A stretch of 64,000 nt of DNA from Cyanophora paradoxa (Eukaryota; Glaucocystophyceae; Cyanophorales; Cyanophoraceae). A program made the translations under genes and the position numbers. Numbering within the stretch: position 1 is the first letter of the stretch; each line of letters begins with the position of its first letter. Location: contig QPMI01000604.1 of the NCBI GenBank assembly GCA_004431415.1, positions 29,286 to 93,285 on the forward strand, given 5' to 3'. Shown here one piece after another: positions 10,261 to 21,424 of this stretch. The notes beneath the pieces were generated by a model. It was not told the DNA's origin, did no database searches, and saw nothing but the letters and a program-made list of their open reading frames with translations.

Positions 10261-13200
10261 ATGAACATCGCTCCGGCGTCGGAGCTCCAGGCCGCCATCG
10301 ACCAGGCGAAGAAGAAGCTTACGATCGTCTTTGTCGGGTCCGAGTGTGCGCGCCGAGAAGCGCCGCTGCGGCGCCGGCGCCGCTTCGCGGCCGCGCCGCG
10401 CTGACCGGACGGCGGCCCCGGCCCGACTCCGCCGCATGCATATGCGCAGGCACGCCCTGGTCGAAGACGGGTGTTACGGCAGGGGTGATTCCTAGCCAAA
10501 TCCGGCGCCGAGCTAGTGTGAGGTGATCCGGCTACGTAGCCTATTGGATAGGACGCTCGCGTCCAGCGGCCTAGCGGACAGGACGTCGCGTCTGTTGTCT
10601 CCGAGACGGGTCCACTTCCGCCGCTTCGATTCCGGAGAGGCGCGTTTCCACGGCGACCGCCGTCGACCCCCCCCAACATGTCACGAAAGGCGAGCGTCCT
10701 ATCCAATAGGCTACGTAGCCGGATCACCTCACACTAGCTCGGCGCCGGATTTGGCTAGGAATCACCCCTGCCGTAACACGGGTGGCCTTGGAGATGTGTG
10801 CTGCGCCATTCTAGATCTAGAACCCCGGCTTGCGCGCACGCGCGCGCGCGCGGGCGAGGTCCTCAGACGGAGCACGTGCAGGTCGTGCGGGACCTGCCCA
10901 TCAGCCTGGCGAAGCGCGGGCACCGCGTCATGAGCATCCAGCCCCGCTACGACCAGGTGCGACCTCGACATTCCTGGCGCTCGCGCGACGTTTCGGTTCT
11001 CGGCGCGCGCTGACCGCGGCCGCGCGGCCGGCGCGCGCCCGCTCGGATTCGGCGAGCAGTACTTTGACGCCTGGTGCGACCCTGTCAGCGCTGGCCATAT
11101 TCGTGGCACGTGCTCGGTTGACTGAACGGCGAATTCGAACGGGCGCGCGCAGGGACACGTCGGTGCGCGCGAGCGTCGAGATGCAAGTCAGCGCCGCCCG
11201 CAAGACCGAGGAGGTCGGCTTCTTCCACAGGTGCGGCGGGTTAACGTTGCCGGGATCAAATTGGGGCCATCTCGGCTTAGACGAGCGACCGTCGGACATT
11301 CCTTTAATTTCAAGCATCATGATCGTAATCAGTGAATAAAATGTTTCCATAGGTGCAAATTGCAGGGGCCTCCCGGAGTCCTTGATCTAATGGAGGCGTT
11401 AACGTTCCCTTTTTATTTATTGAATTTTAAAATAAGAAGCGCCCCCGCCTGCCCTGTGCACTTTCGATTCACCTGACGAGCGCCGCGGGCGCCCGCAGCG
11501 TCGCGAAGGGCGTCGACCGCGTCTTCGTCGACCACCCCTGGTTCCTCGCCAAAGTCTGGGTGCGCTCCTCCTCCGACAAACTTTATCGTCCTTATCGTCC
11601 TATCGTACCGAGCGCTAGCGTTCTACTGATCTTTCAACACGTTTATTTCCGCGCAGGGGATGACGGGGAACAAGCTGTACGGGACCAAGGCCGGCGTGGA
11701 CTACCCCGACAACGCCCTCCGCTTCGCCCTCCTCTGCCGCGCCGCCCTCGAGGCCCCCCTCCGCGTGCGCCTCGAATTTATGAACATATATCGAACTACA
11801 TTTCGATCCATCTTGATTTCGAACTAGCGAATATCTTGACTTCGATTTATTACCACTTTATACAGCGAATCTAAATATATACCACCTTGACTTTATAGCA
11901 TCATAATATATATTTCGAGCGTCGAATTCGAATTTCACTTGTTCTGCGTCGACGTCAGATTCCGCTGCCGGACCCGTCGGGGGCGCCCTACGGGGAGGAG
12001 GTCCTCTTCGTCTGCAACGACTGGCACGCCGCCCTCCTGCCCCTCTACCTCAAGGTGCCTGGATTTGATTTAACTATAAGAATTTGATTATGTTCATGCT
12101 TTGAATTCGTGGACTCTCTAATGATTTTAATCTGTTCAAACGCCGCCCTCCTGCCCCTCTACCTCAAGGTGTTTATCTCTCTGATGATTTGATTCTTCTT
12201 GAACTCTAGCTGTTCGACAATATTAATATGTATTCAATATGTTCCTCCCCTTCTACCTATAGGCTATTGAATTAAATTACATGCTTTGTATGTGCTTTGT
12301 ATTGGTGGATGCTTTAGTGGCTGTTTAATGATTTGATATCGATCCTGATCGAATTCATGCTTTGAGTATTCGATCTGACCGGTGCCGGCCCCGCAGGCAC
12401 ACTACAAGAGCCGCGGGGTGTACAAGGGCGCGCGGGTCGTCTTCCTCCTCCACAACATCATCTACCAGGCAACCAAACCCAACTGAAACCTGAACCAAAC
12501 ATTTCTACATTAGAAATTGCAAATCGGGCTTTCCGAAACAATGCTCCAAACAAAATTTGTCTACTAGGCTAGCTCTTCGCGATCGTTCGCATGACGAGCC
12601 CCGCGCTCTCGCGATCATCTACATTTACCAGCTAGGCAACCGAGTCTGATAACGAAGCCAACCAAAACCTAAACATTCGTCTAACTCTTCCTTCTTTTAT
12701 ACGACTAACTCTGCGATCCGCGCAGGGGCGCTTCCCCGTGGAGTTCTGGCCGGCGCTGGGCCTCCCCGAGGCGGCCCGCCGGGACCTCGCCTTCTCCTCC
12801 TGCTTCGCCCCCCCGCCCCTCGACGGCGTCTCCGACCAGCGTCCGCCCGTTAACCCTTCGTATACGTTAACGTTAACTAAGCTTTAATTTCGATCGCAGC
12901 GATCATCTCCCTCGAGCCGATGGCCATGCTGAACTACCTCCAGGCGGTGCAATCGTTGATTTAATTTAATCTCTTAATCTTATTTGGTGCCATAAATGCA
13001 ATTATAATTAAATCAAAACTGTCCCTGTGTGAGCTCAATCGATTATCTATAGCTATATAGCTAGATGAGCTCTAGACGATCGCGAGCTTAATTCTCAACG
13101 AGGCGTAGTAAGAAGATACATTGCACGCTCAAGCATTCCTAGACGTTTAATTTTGAGTTTTCAACTTCATCCTCTCACTCGCTTGCCCCCACGCGCGCAT

Positions 13201-16158
13201 GCGCAGGGCTTCATCCACGCGGACCGCCTCTGCACGGTCTCGCCCCAGTTCGCCGCCGAGGTCGCCTCGGGCCCCCGCGGCGGCGTCGAGCTCGACACGT
13301 TCATCCGCGCCAAGGGCATCACTGTGCGCTGGCGCCGCGAACTTCGCAAACTTAAAGAATTCGCTACGTTTTTGGATTGTTAGTTGCACTGACTGCTAGT
13401 TCTTTATATACCGGCGCCAAGGTATATATAAGAACTAGCAGTCAGTACAGGGCAATCAGAACTAGCAACAGGTATATATATATATATACAGGGCATCACC
13501 GTGCGCTGGCGCCAGCGCCGGCGCCGGCGCTCCCATGGCCAATGCATATGCGAACTTCGCCTAAACCAATTCTAAAGAGAATTCGCTACGTGTCAGCCTG
13601 GCAGAGTGTTAATTTAACTGGATGTTAGTTATATACCTTTTAAAATCTTACATGACTCGGGAGGATTATGTGCGCAGGGGATCATGAACGGGGTGGACGT
13701 GGGGACGTGGGACCCGCAGGCGGACGTCTTCATCGTGACCCGCTACGGCCCCGCGAGCGTCGAGGAGGGCAAGGCCGCCAACAAGGCCGTCCTCCAGGCG
13801 CGTCTTTGCTTAATCGAACCCATTCTTTTCTAGCTTCTCTTATATATGGAAACATAATAAGCACCCCTTACCTTTGGTCTCTTCTGCGCATTCTTCCACT
13901 CTTCTTCTTCTACCTTTTTTCATTTTAATGCCACGCATTCTTCCTTAGCGTTTCTAGCGTCGCTTCTTTATTAAAACTTGACTCACTGTGGACTTCTTTA
14001 ATTAATTTGCCTTATTCATTTCGGTCTTTTAACTCACAGTGGACGTGGGCGCGCAGGGGCAGATGGGCCTGAAGGTGTCCCCCACGACGCCCCTCGTCGC
14101 CTTCGTCGGGCGCCTCGACGACCAGAAGGGTGCCCGAGCTCCCTTGCTCTCGACTTCTTTCGAATTCTAACTTTCGAATTCTTTGCAGGGGCGGACTGCC
14201 TGCTGGAGGCCCTGCCCTACCTCGTCAACACCCTCGGCGCCCAGGTGCGCGATGCGATGCCTTTACTTTAAATTCTCGATGCCCGAAGCTCCTGTAGCTA
14301 ATTCTCTCAAAGCTCTCAAAGACCCAATCTTTTGTAATTTCGTCGCCCCTTCTCTCATCTTTCGTGCGCTTCGGGCAGGTCGTGTGCTACGGGACGGGGC
14401 GGGAGGACCTCGTCGCCCAGTTCAAGGCCCTCGAGAAGCTGTACCCGGGGATGGCCAAGGGGAAGACCGCCTTCGTCCCCAAAGAGGAGCACACGGTCCG
14501 CCGCATTTAGTTAAAGTTTCTAGGCATCCAATTGATATTAAGAGATATCGATCTAATTATATATAATGCCTGCACTCTGATGATCGTTTAAATGCGATGT
14601 GTCCCCAACGAGGAGCACACGGTCCGCCGCGTCCATCGCTTCCAGAAGTCCGATTTCATAGATTGAATTAAGTGCCCGCCTTCTGCAAATCGTTTGATTG
14701 CGATGCTTTCGATCCTATTTATGCTGTCTTTAATCCACCCCTTCCTCATACACGAGTATTCCCTTTCTCGAGCTCGACCGCGGCGCTCACCCCCGGCGAT
14801 CGGCCGCGCAGCTGATGGCGGGGGCGGACTACATCGTCGTCCCCTCGCGCTTCGAGCCCTGCGGCCTCGTCCAGCTCCACGCCATGCGGGTCCGCCAAAA
14901 TAGAAGACGGCTTTAGAAATATTCTGATCGTGTCTACCGAATAAAATCTCTTTCCAGCTTGGTCATTATTTAATTTTATCTGACCTCTCTACTCTGTTGT
15001 TCTAATTATAATTACCGATATCGATGCTAATCGTTCACGCGCAGTACGGGACAGTACCGATCGTGTCGTGCACGGGGGGCCTCAAGGACAGCGTCACCCC
15101 GCAGTGCGGCTTCACCTTCGAGGAGGTGCGCAAATATTAACGCGCATGCTAGCTTTAGTTAATATGACGTCGCGGCGTTTAATGCGGAGGTCGAAGGAAG
15201 AAAGAGGCGTGCTAATAAAGAGAAATGAAAAAGAATTAGGCCGTGTTGATCGCGCTTTAGGTATTGGATATGCGCTTATCTCTAGCTCATCTAGATCTCT
15301 CCGTGATCATGAAAATTGAGATTTTATTTAGTTGGTTTATCTGAGTCGGCTTGGGCCTAGGCCTTGATCATGATAACGCGCTGTTTACGCTCTAGACGTG
15401 CACGTCACGGCGTGTGCTAATTATAATATTTATACTCGAGTCCGTGCACGTGTGCTAATTATAATATTTATACTCGAGTCGCTGATCGTGATCGCTTCTG
15501 GAAATGGCCCCGCAGATCCCGTCGCCGGAGTACCCCGGGATGAAGATCACGCCGGACCTGCTGGCCAAGGGGGCCCGCATCATCGAGGCCGGCTGCAAGG
15601 AGGCCCTCGCCGCCTACGGCACCAAGGTCCGCGGAGACCAAGCTTAAGGCTAGGGACCGGCGGGCCGGGGCTTCTCCTCTAACGTATTTGAATTTCGGCC
15701 TTCAGCTTGAGTTTAAGCCGAAGCTTAATAAGATGAAGGGGCCGTGGCGGCTCAAGCTTCTCCTCTGACTCTGACTCTCCTTCGTCGGCCCTGCAGGCGC
15801 TCACGGAGATGCGGCGGGCGTGCATGCGGCAGGACTTCCGCTGGGCCACCCGCGTCCTCCTCTACGAGAAGGTCCTTATAAATAGCTTACGTATAATTTA
15901 CAAGGCACTTATTTACTTGTTGTTTGACAGGTCTTCTACGAGACGCTCGGGATCGAGCGCGGGGCGCCGGCCACGCCGAAGGAGGCCCCCGTGGCGCCCG
16001 TCCCCTCCGCCGCCCCCAAGCCCGCCGACCTCGAGGCGGCGCAGGCGCCTCAGGCTCCGGTCCCCGCGGCCGGCCCCGCCACCGCGGCGCCGACGCCGGC
16101 GCGCGAGTCGTCGTCGCGGGCACCGGTACCCCCGGTCCGCAAGGCCGTCAAGGCCTAG
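10261..16158 (+). CDS. GT5-family starch (glycogen) synthase, many exons
   Basis: The enzyme transfers glucose from ADP- or UDP-glucose to the non-reducing end of an alpha-1,4-glucan. The N-terminal GT5 signature (KTGGLGDV in the family) is encoded as E-C-T-P-W-S-K-T-G before, and G-L-G-D after, an inserted 309-bp element. Later exons give [81 protein letters not shown], and the C-terminal donor-site block [18 protein letters not shown] with STGGL replaced by CTGGLKDSV. The product ends in an Ala/Pro-rich tail, stop at 16156. The first recognised ATG follows a GCGCGCAG that could itself be an acceptor, so an upstream exon with a targeting peptide is possible. Introns in the middle (11.8-15.8 kb) are much more AT-rich than elsewhere. 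Granule-bound versus soluble type is not decided. Confidence 0.92.
10471..10779. mobile_element. 309-bp element with perfect 90-bp terminal inverted repeats inside the starch synthase signature exon
   Basis: Bases 10471-10560 and 10690-10779 are exact reverse complements (ends GTGTTACGGCAGGGG and CCCCTGCCGTAACAC) around a 129-bp unique centre with no ORF. It splits the codons of KTGGLGDV. Removing 311 bp (10471-10781) restores the frame, consistent with the element plus a 2-bp duplication (GG). The left end offers a GT donor, but the right end has no AG at the junction, so removal as an ordinary intron is not obvious. A non-autonomous MITE-like or introner-like element is the best description. 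Confidence 0.88.
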
Positions 16159-16805
16159 GCCGGCGCCCAGGCCCGCCCGCCCCCACGCAGCAGCCGCAGC
16201 TCACGTACGTATACGTTCCCTTGGGCAACGAATCCGAGCATCGATATCGATATCGATATCGGTGTTCTGGCGAACGTAGCGTTCGGCGCCGTAGTAGTAT
16301 TTGGCGCCGAGATTTCCTCTAGATCTAGCAGGCAATTTTGCTTTCGGCTCGGCGACGTCGATATCGCTATCGCTTCTCGCTGAGTCAGATATCTATCCAC
16401 GTTAACGTTATTAGAATATCTTTTCTTTCGTGAGCTGCACTGCTGCAGCTGCAGGCAATTTTGGTTTCCATATAATATAGGCAGTTACTTTGCACTCATG
16501 AGCACGTCCGAGCCTTGTTTAAATTTATGCTACAGTTTTCGAATTCAAGGCCAATTTTGGAAAAGTGTTCGATTCCAGTAGAAACGCAATCTAGATCTAC
16601 GTGTGATAGCCGCAAACAATCGAAATATATACAGCATTGCGACTGCGTCGCAGGCAGGATCTTCGGGATTCCGAGGCCTCGCATATATATTGAAGAGAAT
16701 ATTCGAGGGAGCTCGGCATCGCATTTGAAGAGGCCTCACAGGGAGGAGGAGGGAGATATTGGAAGTCTCACAGAAGTTCTGCGAAGATCTAGTTGAGCAG
16801 TGCTC
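16159..16805. other. Intergenic region between convergent starch synthase and RING-finger genes
   Basis: No supported gene. It contains a short ATCGAT tandem (16239-16260) and A/T-rich sequence typical of 3' flanks here. Confidence 0.5.
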
Positions 16806-19800
16806 TTAGGATTCGGGCCGGAGGATGCCCCGGAGGCTCGGGGGGAGGTACGGCCGCGTCGGCCGCGCGGCCGCGGGCGGGGCGGGCGTGGCGGCGGAGG
16901 CGGGGGCGGAGCTCGAGGCGCCGGAAGATCTAGAGTGGGCGGCCGCGGGTCGCCGGTGCAGCGGGGGCGGGGCCGAGGGGCCCTGCGGGGGTGCCGGGGG
17001 CTCCGGGGCCCGAACGGAGGCTGCCCGCGGCCGACCGGAGGCGGGCTGCCCGGCACGCGGGGCGGCACCCTCGCCGCAGCGGTAGGGGCAGCCGGCGCCC
17101 CACGCCGCGATGCAGAGGCGGTGGAACTGGTCTGCGCCGGACGACTCGTGCTCAGCGAAAGCGAATGGACGTATACGTAAGTAAATTTGCGTGGCGCGAG
17201 TCAGCACGAGTCAGCAGCTCTAGAGCGCGCGAACTGGAAATTTAAACTGCGCATGTGCAGAAATAAATTGGGATGGCGCACGGCCGCAGGGGAGGGCGGC
17301 AAGGGCGGGCCCCGGGGCCATGGCCGCGAGGCAGATCGGGCACTCGAGCTCCTCCGGATCGTCGCCGGCCGACGGGGGCCTGCCGCTTTGCTCGGACATG
17401 CTTATATAATTAAAACATTTGCTCGGAGAAGCTTATAGATAGCATATATAAGATCGTAGCTGAAGCGCACGATGCCTCTGCAGCTGGAAACGTCGCTCCC
17501 TTCGAATTCTCCGGGCGCCTGCTCCTCAAGATTTCTTCTTGGAGCTGCGCATGCCGCCGCTGCTGCTCCTCCTCCAGCTGCTCTTCCTCCCGCCGCCGCC
17601 GTTCGTCCTCCAGCTCCCGCTGGCGTCTCGCCTCCTCCTCGAGCTCCCGCCTCCGCTGCTCCGCGCGCCGCGCCTCCACCTCGACCTCGATCTCCTGCCG
17701 CAGCTCCCGGATCCTGCGCATGTGCGCGCAAGGTCAAGATGCGTTGTATTTGAAAGGCTGTCATGATCATGATCATTCGGTTCAGGGGAAGATCCATATA
17801 GAGGACGTCGCACCGGCTGAGCATATCGGCGCCGGAGCTTTGTGAGGTACCGGCTGAGCCAGCGTTTGTGAGGTGGCGCTCGCAGTTCCCCGCCTCCCGC
17901 ACGGCCGCCTCCAGCTCGCCCGCCCCCGCCATGCACCCTGCCCACAATCTCATACATTCAAAACGCGAAACAAACGTTAACACACACGAAGAACGAGTCG
18001 CGCACGGATGCGGAGCAGACGCGCCTCAGGGTCACCGGGCGACCGCTATATTATCAAAATGTTGCGAAACGCGGCCAATTAGTCCCGCGCTGAAGGTTAG
18101 AGCGTTCGTCTCAAAGTAAGCTGAAAGCCGCGCGCCTTTAGAAGCGCATCGAGGAGGGGGCGGGCGCGTGTCCAGTTCGACTTCCCGACGAGCTTCTGAG
18201 CTGTTTTCTGCCGAAGATTGACGATCTAGTTTCAGAGCAAGTGCGGAAATCTAACAGTTTGCGAGCGCTAGTGAAATTACCCGGTCTGCAGCATCGCGGG
18301 CGTCCCGCTCGGCACGCTCGGCCTCCTGTTTCAACTGCTGGCGCTTCTCCTCGGCCCGCTTCTGCTCCTCCCTAGCCTGCCGCCGCGTATGCACCGCAGC
18401 GTCGACGTCCGACCTTTTCGCAGAATTCCGCGATCGTGAATGGCCCATGCTGGCCATGGGCTGCGAAGGAATTTTGCGAAGCACTCCAGTGCGCGCGGTA
18501 TGCTCGAGACGCTGAAAACATATTAAATCGCGATTAGAAAGTTCTTCGGAAGGTTTTTGATACATGCGCTGCGAGCAGTCTACGAACCAGAATAAATGCT
18601 TCCGGCGACAAACTGAACGTGTTTGCACCAGCAGGCAGCCTCCCCGCCTGCCTGTAAAACTCGAGCATTTTCTGATGCAGGCAATTAAACGATAAAACAT
18701 CAATATTATAATCGGACTACATAACAAAGCCTCGCCTCTGCATAGAAGACGATAATATCGGAGTTGAACACGTGTCCCCAAAGACGCTTCTCCTCGTGAT
18801 CAAACGGGAAGTGTAGAATTTGATGCAAATCCAGAAGGGCCTGTTCTGTAGAGCAGTGTAGCAATCCGAAGGTCCTCTCGTGCGAGAGAATAGCTCGCTG
18901 TGCGAAAAGTAAATCCCGTAAAGTTGTGGAGCGAAAGAGCGCACGTAGGGAGACGCACTCGATTATACGACACGGCCTCGTCCCAGCGACGCGCGTCCAT
19001 GTGCAAAAATGTAAGACAATACAGGATATGGAGGGATTCCTCGGCGAAGCGTTCTCCTTGTCCGAGGCTTTGCTCTGTTTCGATGAGAGCGCGCTGCGTG
19101 CCAAAATGCAGATCTAAATGAGTTAAGGATACTTTTGATTTGCAGCCTGCAAAAACCACCCACCTCCAAATACGACTTAGCCCTGAAAAAATCCGATTTG
19201 CTTTCAAAGAGATGTCGTCCAAGATGTATCAGCGCAAATCCAAGAACATTTTCCTTCTTGCAGGATGCACACGCCCGTTCCGCAATCTCCAGGTTCAGCT
19301 GAGCGTGCGGACTCTCACGAAACTGCACCGCGAATGCATGGACGCCGGATCGGGACCGCTAACGCGCCTGCAGGATCTGTTCCGTTTCGCGCGGATGTCC
19401 TGCATCGGAAAATAGCCCGGATAGCCGTAGAAGGAAGTCCTTGCAACTGTTACGTATACTGCAGCAGCGCGATGCCAGTCGCTGCTCATTGCCGGAGTCG
19501 CGGTCGCTCTTGATCGCCAACTGAGTGGGAATTTGCAAGGAATTATGTAATCAACATTACATGAATGGGATTAGAACGCACCTGATAATACGTCCAGGCG
19601 GCCTCGCGATCCGACAGTTGGAGGCTGACGAGTGCGAGATTGCTTAGCAAATTTGCGACGTGATCGGAATCGTCGCTGGGTGTGGCGTGCTGCTTGGTGA
19701 TGTCCAGTGCCTCCTGCATTTTGAGCACAATATCAAAATCTTATAGTTATAATTAGCGCAAAAATTTATCTTGTCAGTCGCACCAGGTAGGCCTGCTTTG

Positions 19801-20831
19801 CAGTAGAGTAGTCTCCCAAACTCTGGCGAATTTCGCCATAGAGCGTTGCGTGCCTTACGAGATTTCCCGGAGACGCAGCACGCAGAAGCTCGTCCCGACG
19901 CTTTTCGTCGAAAAGGCGGGGAATGAGGAAGCGCTGCAGACTTAAGGAGTCAAGAATAGAAAAGATCTAGAGCATGGCAAGAGTATAGCAAGGAGTCCCT
20001 GGCACCTCGTGCAACTGCAACGCAATCATGAAACCTGCCCCGATCCACAGGCTGCAATTTGCGAGTCTAAGAGCGTAAGCGACCGACGTCAAGCTTTGCG
20101 CCCCACGCCTGGCGACGAATTCTTCATGTTCATCCTGCATTAAAAAATAATAAGCAGAAGACTTTCATTTAACGCGACTTCGAAAACTTTCGAATTCGGG
20201 AATCACGTGAAAGAGCTAATTAATTATATTATAAGCGCACGTTCCACCGGGTCCAGCAGGCCTCGAGCTCCATGCGGCTTTCGGGCCGCGTCTGCCCCAT
20301 TGCCTCCAGGCGGAGGACGAAATCCGCGCAGAAGGCAGCATCGTCGGCGGCATCCGGAGAGCGCGCCTCCTCGCACTGTTGGCACGTGCACTCGTGCTTG
20401 CACGCCCACGGGCGTGGAGGCTCGAGCTCGGGCCTGGTTCAAGGTGGTGGATCAGCGGGCCGGGATCAAAAGATCAGCACATACAGCCGCGCAATCGCGG
20501 TCTCGCACTGGAGCTGCATGCACTCGACGCATTGGAAAACTTTGGTGCTATCGCTGCCGAGCTTGAAAACGTGCAGCTGTACATCTCGCGCTCGGGTTTC
20601 GCGACAACAGACCGCGCGCAGCCATTCTCACCGTGGAAAGAGTCGAATTCGAAGAGAAATCAATACCGGTTGCCTGCGCATATAGATGCATGCATAAGTC
20701 GACGCGTACGCACGCGCGCGAGGCTTGCGCGACGCGCGCGATCAGACCTCATGCAAAAACTCGTCGAAGGCGCGAACGTCTGTATACGTATTTAGCTCTC
20801 GGAACTTGCGTTCTAGATCGGAACTGGCCAT
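16806..20831 (-). CDS. TPR and coiled-coil protein with a C-terminal RING-H2 finger, multi-exon
   Basis: The leftward reading starts plausibly at 20831 (MASSDLERKFRELNTYTDVR). Exons encode a Cys-rich patch (CKHECTCQQCEEARS), TPR-like helices (GEIRQSLGDYSTAKQAYL, LLSNLALVSLQLSDREAAWT, LDLHFGTQRALIETEQSL), and a long charged coiled coil rich in Glu, Arg and Gln (around 18250-18400 and 17540-17720). The last two exons form a RING-H2: ECPICLAAM, then PCG joined by an intron (GTGCGCCA to GGCGCAG) to HQFHRLCIAAW and GCPYRC. All eight zinc ligands are present (C-x2-C, C-x-H-x2-H-x2-C, C-x2-C). RING proteins are usually E3 ubiquitin ligases, so this would be a TPR-scaffolded E3. The RING part could instead be a separate gene starting at 17399 (MSEQSGRPPS). 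cDNA would decide. Confidence 0.65.
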
Positions 20832-21424
20832 CAATTTCGCGGATCTCGGCGTGCAAAAGCACGAATTGCGGATCCACGCGTGGCTTCTTCTTGAGCGTCC
20901 GGCCGTGCACGCGTACGTGTCCCTCTAGATCTAGCTAGCTCGGCCCATTCCTCCCCTAGCTAGGCCTCCTCCCTTGATCCCCTCGAGCTCTCGAGCTGAT
21001 CCCCCCGGGGTTATATACCCCCGGGGTTATAATTAACACACAAGCCCCCCTTGAACACGTTCAACCTCCAACCTCTCTCGCCTATATATATTCCATCGTC
21101 CGGGATCCCGGACGCAACTTTCGCAGCAATCCTGCTTTTGCAGCAATCCTCTTAATTCGTCGCTTTTCTCGCTTTAATTTGATCATATGCATCCAATTTC
21201 GAAACACACTGGCGGACCAGAACCCCGCCCTCGCTTGCCGCCTTCCTACTCGTTGCCGGAGGCCGGAGATACGGTCTCTCCTTTGATCATCCAATTTCGC
21301 AGTCTTTTCGAGCCAATTTCGACCAGATCCTACTGTAGACCGCTCCCCCCCCCCCCCCCCGCGCTCTTCGAGCTCTAGATCTCCCTCTCCATTCGATGGA
21401 ATTTCGGGAGTTTTACGCCGCCCC
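20832..21424. other. Intergenic region between two leftward genes
   Basis: Contains the promoter of the TPR/RING gene and the 3' flank of PNGase. A 16-bp-spaced duplicate of the PNGase 3' end (CTACTCGTTGCCGGAG at 21246 and again at 21424) and a CCCCGGGGTTATA direct repeat near 21003-21033 are visible, as is a C run near 21347-21360. Confidence 0.45.
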
